Shown piece after piece: positions 23,937-30,775 of a stretch of 35,815 bases of DNA. Made by a program: the position numbers and the translations under genes. The notes below the pieces were generated by a model. It saw nothing but the letters and a program-made list of their open reading frames with translations. It ran no database searches and was not told the DNA's origin. Source of the DNA: Desulfobacteraceae bacterium. Lineage in GTDB: Bacteria > Desulfobacterota > Desulfobacteria > Desulfobacterales > JAABSP01. Location of the stretch: the NCBI GenBank assembly GCA_011390065.1, contig JAABTD010000018.1, positions 1 through 35,815 on the forward strand. Reading direction: 5' to 3'. Numbering within the stretch: position 1 is the first letter of the stretch; every line of letters starts with the position of its first letter.

Positions 23937-24010
23937 TTACTGTTTTTTCATCCGACGGCGGCCGACCGTGGCGAGACCGACCATGCCGCACAATTTTAGT
24001 CTCACAAATG
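23937..24010 (-). pseudogene. Relic of a PEP-CTERM protein gene (C-terminal tail only)
   Basis: The minus strand ends with 'GMVGLATVGRRRMKKQ' and a TAA at 23937, which is the closing part of a PEP-CTERM sorting signal (compare 'GLVGLATFGRKKLMN' of the intact neighbour). Upstream in frame there is no PEP motif or hydrophobic helix, so only the tail survives. A separate frame just upstream (24046-24141) contains EGLLLGF, possibly another fragment of the helix. Confidence 0.4.
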
Positions 24011-24405
24011 CTCTTTTTAATCGGTTTACGAAATTTTTTCACGATCTATGATTTCTGTAAGACATCCCGACATTTATCGCCGTCTTCTTCAAAACCAAGC
24101 AAAAGCCCTTCCATTTCGATGGGTTTAGAGAACGTTTTCATTTTTCGAGTTTTGTAAAAAATATCGACAACCGCGCGGAAACAAATAAAAGCGGTCCATA
24201 GTTTTGAGCATATATGAAATATTTCAGATTATCTCCGTCATTTGTAAGGCTTTCCGCCGACCCACATTGCATTTTCTCCCACCCCATCCTGACAGTCGAT
24301 GCTCTTGCATAATCAAGCACATGACACGTCAGGGGGAATCACGAACAAGGCGAGAACCTTCGGAAAATGAGATTCTGAAAAATACAACAAAAAAAAGATC
24401 AATCA
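24011..24405. other. AT-rich intergenic region upstream of the PEP-CTERM gene
   Basis: No convincing gene is seen. A 31-codon minus-strand frame (24046-24141, MKTFSKPIEMEGLLLGFEED...) lacks a ribosome site. Any activator sites for the sigma54-like promoter downstream would be expected here, but I could not identify them. Confidence 0.4.
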
Positions 24406-24420
24406 CGGCACAGATAATGC
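24406..24420 (+). promoter_or_regulatory. Sigma54-type (-24/-12) promoter candidate of the PEP-CTERM gene
   Basis: CGGCAC, five bases, ATGC matches the RpoN pattern TGGCAC-N5-TTGC with the essential GG and GC dinucleotides at exact spacing and two mismatches. The start codon is 62 bp downstream. PEP-CTERM genes are known to be controlled by the RpoN-dependent PrsK/PrsR system in several bacteria, which supports the reading. Confidence 0.5.
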
Positions 24421-24482
24421 AAAGACTATAGCTACCTCTGTATTCGGAGAAACCATTTTTACAACAATGAAAGGAACGAATA

Positions 24483-25043
24483 ATGAAAAGTTTGAGAATA
24501 ACATTAATGGTATCGGTTTTGTGCTTGGGTATGGCCACCATGGGTTGGAGTTACACAATTGTTGGCGGGTCATACGATGGCACAAATGTGGGTAATGTAG
24601 ATACTTTTTTAGCTTCTACAGATTCGCTCAGCAACAGCAATCCGACAACGGAGGAGGATTGGGCAAACACCATTCTCAATCCAGGCGACACCGCCACTTT
24701 TGTATTCAAGGATGAAGAAGATATCCCGTATTACGGAACGGATACGACAGGTGTATATGCATTCAATATAGTTACGTTGGGGATAGACTATTTTCTCATC
24801 AAAAATGCAACCTATTGGGCGCTTTTCGGAAATAAAGCAGAAAATGATTGGGGAGTTTTTGATACCAGTTTTCTCCCAAATGGCATGAACCTTCCTTCTT
24901 CAGATTACACGATTAGTCATGTCACGCAATTTACAGGAGAGAATGGAACACCAGATCCGATTCCCGAGCCCGCCACTGTTTTGTTGCTGGGTCTCGGTCT
25001 GGTTGGATTGGCGACATTTGGACGCAAGAAATTGATGAATTAA
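24483..25043 (+). CDS. PEP-CTERM sorting domain protein
   Basis: The 186-residue product has a signal peptide (MKSLRITLMVSVLCLGMATM, cut near residue 23) and a classical PEP-CTERM tail: 'PIPEPATVLLLGLGLVGLAT' followed by FGRKKLMN. The middle (about 25-160) is a beta-rich, acidic region with no recognised domain. The tail marks it for the EpsH/exosortase system, linked to extracellular polysaccharide. An AAAGGA site precedes the ATG. The gene is AT-richer than its neighbours. It is monocistronic, with a sigma54-like promoter and a strong terminator. Confidence 0.9.
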   Translation: MKSLRITLMVSVLCLGMATMGWSYTIVGGSYDGTNVGNVDTFLASTDSLSNSNPTTEEDWANTILNPGDTATFVFKDEEDIPYYGTDTTGVYAFNIVTLGIDYFLIKNATYWALFGNKAENDWGVFDTSFLPNGMNLPSSDYTISHVTQFTGENGTPDPIPEPATVLLLGLGLVGLATFGRKKLMN

Positions 25044-25076
25044 CCAAATAAAATAATGCATTACCAAGATTACCAA

Positions 25077-25115
25077 GGCGGGTGTAACGGTTCACCCGCC
25101 TTTTCTTATTCTTTA
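25077..25115 (+). terminator. Rho-independent terminator of the PEP-CTERM gene
   Basis: The stem GGCGGGTG (25077-25084) / CACCCGCC (25093-25100) with an 8-nt loop is followed by TTTTCTTATTCTTT. This is a textbook intrinsic terminator on the plus strand, 34 bp after the stop. Confidence 0.85.
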
Positions 25116-25300
25116 ACCCCTCCTCACAAGTCTATCCTGACACAATCCTAACAAACCATTTCTGCGGATAACAATTCCTAATTACAACGGATTCTAACCT
25201 ATTTCGTGATATTTTTGGCAAAATGAGCGTGAAGGGATGCCCGGATGGCGTGTCGGGATTGTTGACACTTTTTCTATGAAGGATCGAACCCTTTAAGGGC

Positions 25301-25342
25301 AGCAAGAAAATTCGACGCCGGTTTTGGTTTAGACCGGCATCG
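25301..25342 (-). terminator. Rho-independent terminator of the minCDE operon
   Basis: The arms 25313-25322 and 25333-25342 (CGACGCCGGT / ACCGGCATCG) pair with one mismatch. Read on the minus strand the stem is followed by AATTTTCTTG. It lies about 60 bp after the minE stop. The rest of 25116-25402 shows no gene except a doubtful 18-codon frame. Confidence 0.6.
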
Positions 25343-25402
25343 AGGCGGAGTGGGTTAATGGAGGAAGGGGTATGGATCAGCCAGACAACAACACTTATCG
25401 CC

Positions 25403-25666
25403 TCAATGCCGATGCTTTGCCGAAATAATCGGCGTATTCACCACCAGCGCCGATAAATCGTCCGTCCGGTGGATGTCCAGCTTGAAGGCATCTTGGTCGA
25501 TTTCAAAATAGCGGGAAATCACCTCTACGATATCACGGTGCAAACTTTCAAGCGTGTCGTCGGAGACTTCCAGCTTGTCATAGATGAGGGCGAATTTCAG
25601 GCGCTTTTTAGCGACCTCTCTGCTGTCGCTTTTTCCCAGTACTTTTCGCAGAAAACCGTTTAACAT
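25403..25666 (-). CDS. minE: Cell division topological specificity factor MinE
   Basis: The 87-residue protein has the MinE N-terminal amphipathic segment 'MLNGFLRKVLGK', the anti-MinCD region 'AKKRLKFALIYDKLEVSDDT' and the dimerisation domain 'DIVEVISRYFEIDQDAFKLD'. It stimulates MinD ATPase and drives pole-to-pole or polar patterning of the division inhibitor. An AAGGAGG site precedes ATG 25666, 13 bp after the minD stop. Length is normal. Confidence 0.94.
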   Translation of the reverse strand: MLNGFLRKVLGKSDSREVAKKRLKFALIYDKLEVSDDTLESLHRDIVEVISRYFEIDQDAFKLDIHRTDDLSALVVNTPIISAKHRH

Positions 25667-25679
25667 CGCGTTGGCCTCC

Positions 25680-26480
25680 TTATTTGCCGAGACCGAATTT
25701 GGTGCCGATCCGTTTCCAGAATCGTCCCTGCCCCTGGGGAATTTCGATGGGGATGTCGCTGTTGCCGTTGAGCCGCATGGCGATGCGGCGAAACGCCTTG
25801 CCCGCCTTGGAGTCCTTCTGCATGATCAGCGGCATGCCGGTGTTGGTGGAGATCACCACATGGTCGTCCATGGGCACGAGGCCCAACAGATCGATGGAAA
25901 GAACATCGACGATATCCTCGTGGCTGAGCATTTCACCCCGGGCCACCATATCCGGAATGATCCGGTTGACCACAAGCTTCGGCGTGATGTCCCGGGCGTA
26001 GAGCAGGCCGATGACCCGATCCGCGTCGCGAACGGAGGAAACCTCGGGCATGCAAATCACGACGGCCTCGTCCGCGGCGGCCACCGAATTTTCAAACCCT
26101 CTTTCAATGCCGGCCGGACAATCCATAAGAACGTAATCGAATTCCAACCGTATCTTCTCGCCGAAGCGGACCATATCTTCGGGAATCAGCACATTTTTGT
26201 TGTCGCTCTGGGAGGCGGGAATAAGATAGAGGTTCTCGATGCGTCGGTCCTTGATGGCCGCCTGCTGAATCTTGCACTTGCCCTTGACGGCGTCCACGAC
26301 GTTGAAAACGATCCTGTTTTCCAGCCCCATCACAACATCAAGGTTCCGGAGGCCGATATCCATGTCCACAACGGCCACCCGTTTCCCCTCCGCCGCGAGG
26401 GCGGCGCCGATGGAGGCCGTCGCCGTGGTCTTCCCCACACCGCCCTTTCCTGATGTGACAACGATGATTCTTCCGTCCAA
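25680..26480 (-). CDS. minD: Septum site-determining ATPase MinD
   Basis: The 266-residue protein has the deviant Walker A 'SGKGGVGKTTATASIG', 'VDMDIGLRNLDVVMGLENR', Walker B-like 'DYVLMDCPAGIERG', and a C-terminal amphipathic membrane-targeting helix 'GRFWKRIGTKFGLGK'. It binds MinC and the membrane in its ATP form. The start codon is TTG at 26480: an in-frame TGA lies two codons upstream and GAGGTG sits 5 bp before it, so no ATG option exists before the Walker motif. It lies 47 bp downstream of minC. Confidence 0.96.
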   Translation of the reverse strand: MDGRIIVVTSGKGGVGKTTATASIGAALAAEGKRVAVVDMDIGLRNLDVVMGLENRIVFNVVDAVKGKCKIQQAAIKDRRIENLYLIPASQSDNKNVLIPEDMVRFGEKIRLEFDYVLMDCPAGIERGFENSVAAADEAVVICMPEVSSVRDADRVIGLLYARDITPKLVVNRIIPDMVARGEMLSHEDIVDVLSIDLLGLVPMDDHVVISTNTGMPLIMQKDSKAGKAFRRIAMRLNGNSDIPIEIPQGQGRFWKRIGTKFGLGK

Positions 26481-26527
26481 GCTTCACCTCGTTATTTAAA
26501 ATCGATCAATCTGCCGGCGCCTCGCGC

Positions 26528-27229
26528 TTATCGCACTTCCGGCCATGGCATCCGTCCGAACGGATTGGCTTCCATATAATTTTCAACCACGATGTTGCCG
26601 CCCTCCATATGGGCGTATTCGGGAAATCCCTGGCGGGAGGGCGGGAGCCCGGCTGCCACTACGGGACCGATCTGGATCTGGGTCGGGCGGAAATCCAATG
26701 CCAGCACGATGGCGTCCGACCCCTCGGGTTGTCCGGCGATGGCGGTTCCGGCCAGGCTTCCCATGATGAGGATATCGCCGCCGGACACCACCTCTCCACC
26801 GGGATTCACATCCCCGAGCAACAGCAAATGCCTTCGGGCCGTCACTTTCTGTCCGGATCGGACCCGCCCGGTCAGCATCAGCACGTCGGAGCGGTAATGG
26901 TGCCACGAACGATCCATGTCGCGCTGTCGAAGCAGGTCCTCTGACGCCGTTCGCCGTTTTGCGCTTTTGTTGACCGAGCCCACGCCGAAGGTTTCCTTCA
27001 GAAACGCGCCCAGTTCATCCACCAAAGCGTCGTCCCCTTCCGATTCTCCAAAATCGAGGACCACCCTGGCATTGATGGCCAGGTGTTTCAGGGGCTGGAA
27101 GAGCCGGACCAACTCCGACCGAATGAAATCGCTCGGCTGATCCGGGTCCAGGGAGACGCAGAGGCCGTCCCCCATCCCCTTCAATCGCACCGGGGCATCG
27201 ACAGCGTTGTTTTGATCGGTCGTTTCCAT
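26528..27229 (-). CDS. minC: Septum site-determining protein MinC
   Basis: The product of about 233 residues has a variable N-terminal domain (about 10-95, 'VRLKGMGDGLCVSLD') and the conserved C-terminal beta-helix ('GQKVTARRHLLLLGDVNPGG' followed by EVVSGGDILIMGSLAGTAIAG). It inhibits FtsZ assembly when bound to MinD. The start at ATG 27229 is chosen because homologues begin near here; an ATG at 27286 would add 19 non-conserved residues and neither has a good ribosome site. It is the first gene of minCDE, downstream of a near-consensus promoter. Confidence 0.9.
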   Translation of the reverse strand: METTDQNNAVDAPVRLKGMGDGLCVSLDPDQPSDFIRSELVRLFQPLKHLAINARVVLDFGESEGDDALVDELGAFLKETFGVGSVNKSAKRRTASEDLLRQRDMDRSWHHYRSDVLMLTGRVRSGQKVTARRHLLLLGDVNPGGEVVSGGDILIMGSLAGTAIAGQPEGSDAIVLALDFRPTQIQIGPVVAAGLPPSRQGFPEYAHMEGGNIVVENYMEANPFGRMPWPEVR

Positions 27230-27313
27230 GATATTACGGACAGTTAAAGCATTGGTCGATGATGGTCGGCGGCATCCTGGCTGCATCCTTATTGAACGCC
27301 AAATAGATTCCGG

Positions 27314-27342
27314 AGTATAGAAGATATGGTTCTAACTGTCAA
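27314..27342 (-). promoter_or_regulatory. Sigma70 promoter of minCDE
   Basis: On the minus strand a perfect TTGACA (27342-27337), 17-bp spacer and TATACT (27319-27314) precede minC by about 85 bp. This is one of the best promoters in the window. Confidence 0.75.
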
Positions 27343-27357
27343 TCATTACCGTCAGTT
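27334..27357. promoter_or_regulatory. Inverted repeat overlapping the min promoter -35, possible TetR operator
   Basis: AACTGTCAATCA / TTACCGTCAGTT is a 24-bp imperfect palindrome (8 of 12 pairs match, outer five perfect) in the gap between minC and the divergent TetR gene. It covers the min -35 element. TetR regulators commonly bind such palindromes beside their own gene, so it is a candidate site; binding is inferred. Confidence 0.35.
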
Positions 27358-27453
27358 TAACTCACCTGCCCGAAAACGCACCCGATAACAACGGCGGATT
27401 CCGTGCGGAAAACCCGTTCCCAAAAAACGCGATTTCTGTTAAATAGATCCGCC

Positions 27454-28137
27454 ATGAGCCGTCTGCGAGAAAAGGGACAGGGCGCAATCGATCCCCGGCG
27501 GACGTTTCAGAACCTGTCCCAGGAAAAACAGGAACGGATTACCCGCGCGGCGCTGGCCGAATTCGGGGAAAAAGGGTATGCCGGGGCCAGCATCAACGCC
27601 ATTGTGGATCGCCTCGGCATCGCCAAGGGGTCGATATTCCAATACTTCGGCGATAAAAAAGGGCTTTTTTTCTTCATTTTCGACATCGCCATGACCCAGG
27701 TCAAAAATTATCTGCGAGCGGTGAGGGACGAGAGCCGGGACCAACCCCTGTTCGAGCGGCTCCGGGCCACCTTGCTGGCCGGGGTCCTGTTCCGGATGGA
27801 ACACCCGATGATCTACCGGCTCTACCTCAAGATCCTTTTCGATTACGACGCTGCCGTTATCCCCTTCCGGGACGACCTGCTGCGATCCCTTCGAGAATAC
27901 AGCCTCGATTATCTCCGAACCCTTCTGGCGGACGCCCGGAACCGGGGTGAACTGCGGGAAGGCCTGGATCTTGACAAGGCCGGCTTTGTCCTGGACGCCG
28001 TCATGGACCGCTTCCTTCAGGCCCAGACCGTGAACCATCTGGATGCGGGCCTCGGATTGCACGACTGCGACGCCCGGACCGCCCGCGCATGGGTGGACGA
28101 CATCGTGGAGATGATGCGGATGGGGATCGGTCGATAG
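27454..28137 (+). CDS. TetR/AcrR-family transcriptional regulator
   Basis: The product of about 227 residues has a typical N-terminal helix-turn-helix ('QERITRAALAEFGEKGYAGA', then 'INAIVDRLGIAKGSIFQYFG' and DKKGLF) at about residues 25-75 and a ligand/dimer domain of about 140 residues. The start is uncertain: ATG 27454 gives a normal lead-in, while a GTG at 27403 adds 17 basic residues. It ends 2 bp before the mqnB start, so it may be co-transcribed with the menaquinone genes and might respond to a quinone or lipid signal; that is a guess. Confidence 0.88.
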   Translation: MSRLREKGQGAIDPRRTFQNLSQEKQERITRAALAEFGEKGYAGASINAIVDRLGIAKGSIFQYFGDKKGLFFFIFDIAMTQVKNYLRAVRDESRDQPLFERLRATLLAGVLFRMEHPMIYRLYLKILFDYDAAVIPFRDDLLRSLREYSLDYLRTLLADARNRGELREGLDLDKAGFVLDAVMDRFLQAQTVNHLDAGLGLHDCDARTARAWVDDIVEMMRMGIGR

Positions 28138-28139
28138 CC

Positions 28140-28904
28140 ATGGTCGAACGTCTGCTCATCTGTGGCGCGGTGGAAGGTGAACTGGCGGGTCTTTTCAATC
28201 TCCTGGAAAACGGGCGACCCGAAACCGTCGGCCGCCGCCGGACCTTCACCGGGCGGTTGAGCGGCATCCGGACCCGCCTTCTGCTCACCGGACCCGGCGT
28301 CCTCAATACGGTCCAGGCCCTCACGGCCGTTATCGAAAAACGGCGCCCCGGAATGATCCTCATGGTCGGCTGCGCCGGGGGCTTCGACCGGTCCGGATTG
28401 GCCGTCGGGGATATCGGCATTGCCACAGAGGAGATCGATGCCCACCTGGGCATCGAGGGCGAAACGGCGGATGCACTCCCTGGGCCTCTCCCCTTCCCGG
28501 TGCTGACGGCGAGCGGGACAGAGATTTATGGCCGTTATCCGCTCCACTGGCGGACAAAGGAGGCGAAACGATGCCTGAACCGCTGGTTTCAAAAGGATGC
28601 CATCCGAGTGAAAGCCGGACCGTTCATCACGGTTTCCACGGTCACGTCTTCGGATCAGAGGGCCCACCGGCTCTTCGACGCCTTCGCCCCCGTGATGGAA
28701 AACATGGAAGGCGCCGGCGCGGCCCATGTCGCCGCCCTTTACGATATCCCCTTTCTCGAGATCCGATGCGCCGGCAATCGAGTGGGAAACCGGGACCGGG
28801 CGGCATGGGACCTGTCCACGGCATTCGAACGCTGCGCCGGCTCCGTCCTGGCGCTGACGGATCTGTTTCAAGATCCACCGGCCCCATGCCGGCAACACAG
28901 ATAG
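28140..28904 (+). CDS. mqnB: Futalosine hydrolase
   Basis: The product of about 254 residues is a nucleoside phosphorylase-fold hydrolase: 'LLICGAVEGELAGLF' at the N-terminus, 'TGPGVLNTVQALTAVIE', 'MVGCAGGFDRSGLAVGDI' and the active-site 'ENMEGAGAAHVAAL'. The EGELAGL start and the adjacent mqnD identify it as MqnB, which splits futalosine into dehypoxanthine futalosine and hypoxanthine in the alternative menaquinone pathway. The start ATG 28140 lies 2 bp after the TetR stop. MTA/SAH nucleosidase is the main alternative, but the context favours MqnB. Confidence 0.88.
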   Translation: MVERLLICGAVEGELAGLFNLLENGRPETVGRRRTFTGRLSGIRTRLLLTGPGVLNTVQALTAVIEKRRPGMILMVGCAGGFDRSGLAVGDIGIATEEIDAHLGIEGETADALPGPLPFPVLTASGTEIYGRYPLHWRTKEAKRCLNRWFQKDAIRVKAGPFITVSTVTSSDQRAHRLFDAFAPVMENMEGAGAAHVAALYDIPFLEIRCAGNRVGNRDRAAWDLSTAFERCAGSVLALTDLFQDPPAPCRQHR

Positions 28905-28917
28905 GGATCTAAAACCG

Positions 28918-29760
28918 ATGACCACCCGACTGTCTCTGGCCTATTCCCCCTGCCCCAACGATACTTTTCTTTTCTACGCCCTGGCCCATGGCCGAATCGA
29001 CCTCTCGGGTCTGGCCTTCGATATTCGGCTGGAAGATGTCGAAACGCTCAACCGGGCCGCGGAACAGGGCCGCTTCGCTGTTTCCAAACTCTCCTTCGGC
29101 GCTTTGGGGCATCTCCGGCAAACGTATGGACTGCTTCGCAGCGGCGCGGCGTTAGGGCGGGGGTGCGGCCCCCTCATCGTGGCGAGGCCGGGGATTGAAC
29201 CGGACCATCTGGCATCCGCCGCCGTTGCCGTGCCGGGTTTGTGGACCACTGCCCGGCTTCTCCTCGGACTTTATGCACCCCGGATCCGGGAACTGAAACC
29301 AATGCCCTTCGACCGGATCATGCCGGCGGTGGCCGGCGGCGCCGTGGATGCCGGGGTGATCATTCACGAGGGACGGTTCACTTATCCGGAGTACGGCCTC
29401 ATTAAAATAGCGGACCTGGGCCAATGGTGGGAGCAGCGCACGGGCCTGCCCATCCCATTAGGCGGCATCGCCGTCCGCCGTGACCTGGGGACCGATCTGG
29501 CAGGCCGGATCGAACGGATCATCCGCAAAAGCGTGTCCTGGGCTTTTGATCATCCCGGCGAAGCAGAGGGCTACATCCGGGACCATGCCCAGGAGATGGC
29601 GCCGGAGGTCGTCCGGCAGCACATCGCGCTTTATGTCAACGACCATACACTGGATCTGGGAAGAGAAGGAGAGGAGGCAGTGGCAACGCTCTTTGCCGAG
29701 GCCCGGTCCAAAGGATTTTTTCCAGAAAACAGCGGTCCCCTGTTTTCAAACGACGTGTAA
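28918..29760 (+). CDS. mqnD: 1,4-dihydroxy-6-naphthoate synthase
   Basis: The 280-residue protein begins with the MqnD signature 'LSLAYSPCPNDTFLFYALAH', followed by 'VSKLSFGALGHLRQTYGLL' and 'GAALGRGCGPLIVAR'. The conserved catalytic-type histidine lies in 'GVIIHEGRFTYPEYGL'. It has a periplasmic-binding-protein fold but no signal peptide, as expected. It converts cyclic dehypoxanthine futalosine to 1,4-dihydroxy-6-naphthoate. It is 13 bp downstream of mqnB with an AGGGAT site before the ATG, forming an operon. The remaining mqn genes are outside the window. Confidence 0.93.
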   Translation: MTTRLSLAYSPCPNDTFLFYALAHGRIDLSGLAFDIRLEDVETLNRAAEQGRFAVSKLSFGALGHLRQTYGLLRSGAALGRGCGPLIVARPGIEPDHLASAAVAVPGLWTTARLLLGLYAPRIRELKPMPFDRIMPAVAGGAVDAGVIIHEGRFTYPEYGLIKIADLGQWWEQRTGLPIPLGGIAVRRDLGTDLAGRIERIIRKSVSWAFDHPGEAEGYIRDHAQEMAPEVVRQHIALYVNDHTLDLGREGEEAVATLFAEARSKGFFPENSGPLFSNDV

Positions 29761-29769
29761 CGGCCGGGA

Positions 29770-29997
29770 TCACACGGCCGGCGTCACGATGAGTTCCAGA
29801 AAGACATAGGCCAGAAAAGTAATCACCACCACGATGACCCCGAAAATATACATATTGTCCCATCGGTGGCTGCGCTGTTCCTTTTCATGGTAGTATACCT
29901 TCCGGACGCATTTGGTGCACCAATCCGACTCCTCTGTCATTACGATGGGGTTGCCGCATCGGCACGTTACGGTCTTGGGCTCCAAATTCTTTTCCAT
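29770..29997 (-). CDS. Small zinc-ribbon protein with one C-terminal membrane helix
   Basis: The product of about 75 residues (MEKNLEPKTVTCRCGNPIVM...) has a zinc ribbon 'CRCGNPIV...WCTKCVRKVYY' and a single hydrophobic helix ('NMYIFGVIVVVITFLAYVFL') at its end. The start is ATG 29997; an ATG at 30009 adds four residues and abuts the AAGGAG site. A much longer reading from 30342 only overlaps the J-domain gene out of frame and is not real. It follows the J-domain protein by 43 bp and is probably co-transcribed. Function unknown. Confidence 0.65.
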   Translation of the reverse strand: MEKNLEPKTVTCRCGNPIVMTEESDWCTKCVRKVYYHEKEQRSHRWDNMYIFGVIVVVITFLAYVFLELIVTPAV

Positions 29998-30040
29998 GGA
30001 AGCAATCATCTCCTTATGCAAAATGTAGGGATAGACGGTT

Positions 30041-30679
30041 TCATCGGCTTTTGGTCTTTGATTTTCCGGGCAACAGGATTTCGTAAGCCTCCTGGATCGC
30101 CTTGAAGCGTTTTTCGGCCAGTTCTTTGTAGGCGGCGCCTTTATCGGCAACCTTCTTAGGGTTGTAATGGCGCTCCATCCGCTGGTAGGCGGCCCGGATT
30201 TCACCGGCGGACGCTCCTGGTTTAACCCCGAGAAGCGCATGAGGGTCCATATCTTCCGGTTTAAGATCTTTTGATTTTCTGTCGGCGGCGCCCTTGATCT
30301 TTTTTTGGCGCGCCTTGAAAAAATCCGCTGATTCCTTGACAAACAAAAAATAAGATGACGCCCCGAACAGCACCACGATCAACCCCGACATGGCGCCGTG
30401 GAACGCGTTGCCCGCCTGAAAATAAACGATGGTCGGCATCACCATCTGGAACATGATCATCACCTGGGCCAGGAGGCATAGAACCCGCCCGATGTTGTTG
30501 ATGCGAAGCACCACCACACAGACGGCAATGCCAATAAGGTAGCGAGGGGAGACGTTGCCTTTCATCAGCGTCGTGTACATTGCGATATAAAACCAGATCC
30601 ACCCTCCCAGCATGAAGAGGATGCCGTATTTAACGCTGTCCGGAAACGTCTTGAACTCGCTGATGCTCGGGAAAAACAT
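30041..30679 (-). CDS. Membrane protein with degenerate C-terminal J domain
   Basis: The product of about 212 residues has four hydrophobic segments in residues 15-125 ('YGILFMLGGWIWFYIAMY', 'YLIGIAVCVVVLRI', 'VLCLLAQVMIMFQMVMPTIV', 'MSGLIVVLFGASSYFLF'), a charged linker, and a J-domain-like end ('MDPHALLGVKPGASAGEIRA...FKAIQEAYEILLPG'). The HPD tripeptide needed to stimulate DnaK is replaced: the site reads 'ERHYNPKKV'. It may therefore not work as a Hsp70 co-chaperone. The start ATG 30679 follows AAAGGAG. Function unknown. Confidence 0.78.
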   Translation of the reverse strand: MFFPSISEFKTFPDSVKYGILFMLGGWIWFYIAMYTTLMKGNVSPRYLIGIAVCVVVLRINNIGRVLCLLAQVMIMFQMVMPTIVYFQAGNAFHGAMSGLIVVLFGASSYFLFVKESADFFKARQKKIKGAADRKSKDLKPEDMDPHALLGVKPGASAGEIRAAYQRMERHYNPKKVADKGAAYKELAEKRFKAIQEAYEILLPGKSKTKSR

Positions 30680-30775
30680 CGAAGGCTCCTTTATTCGGAA
30701 ATAGATCGCGTAAAAGCGCTTTAATATCACATCACTTCAGCATAAAACAAGGCGGTTCTCCAATTTTTCGGCAAT

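Noticed and set aside
24046-24141. 31-codon minus-strand frame MKTFSKPIEMEGLLLGFEED...
   Set aside because: No ribosome site and no family; it may be debris of the PEP-CTERM relic rather than a gene.
24240-24320. Possible second sigma54 site near TGACAG...TTGC
   Set aside because: The spacing between the half-elements is 9 bases instead of 5.
25372-25428. 18-codon plus-strand frame with a good GGAGGAAGGGG ribosome site
   Set aside because: It overlaps the minE 3' end in antisense, follows the min terminator hairpin and has no recognisable product; the purine-rich site can arise by chance.
29761-29783. CGGCCG repeat between mqnD and the zinc-ribbon gene as a terminator
   Set aside because: The stem is only 6 bp and no T-run follows on either strand.
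29770-30342. 190-residue reading of the zinc-ribbon gene
   Set aside because: Its first 115 residues lie out of frame over the J-domain gene and are low-complexity basic sequence; the real gene starts at 29997.
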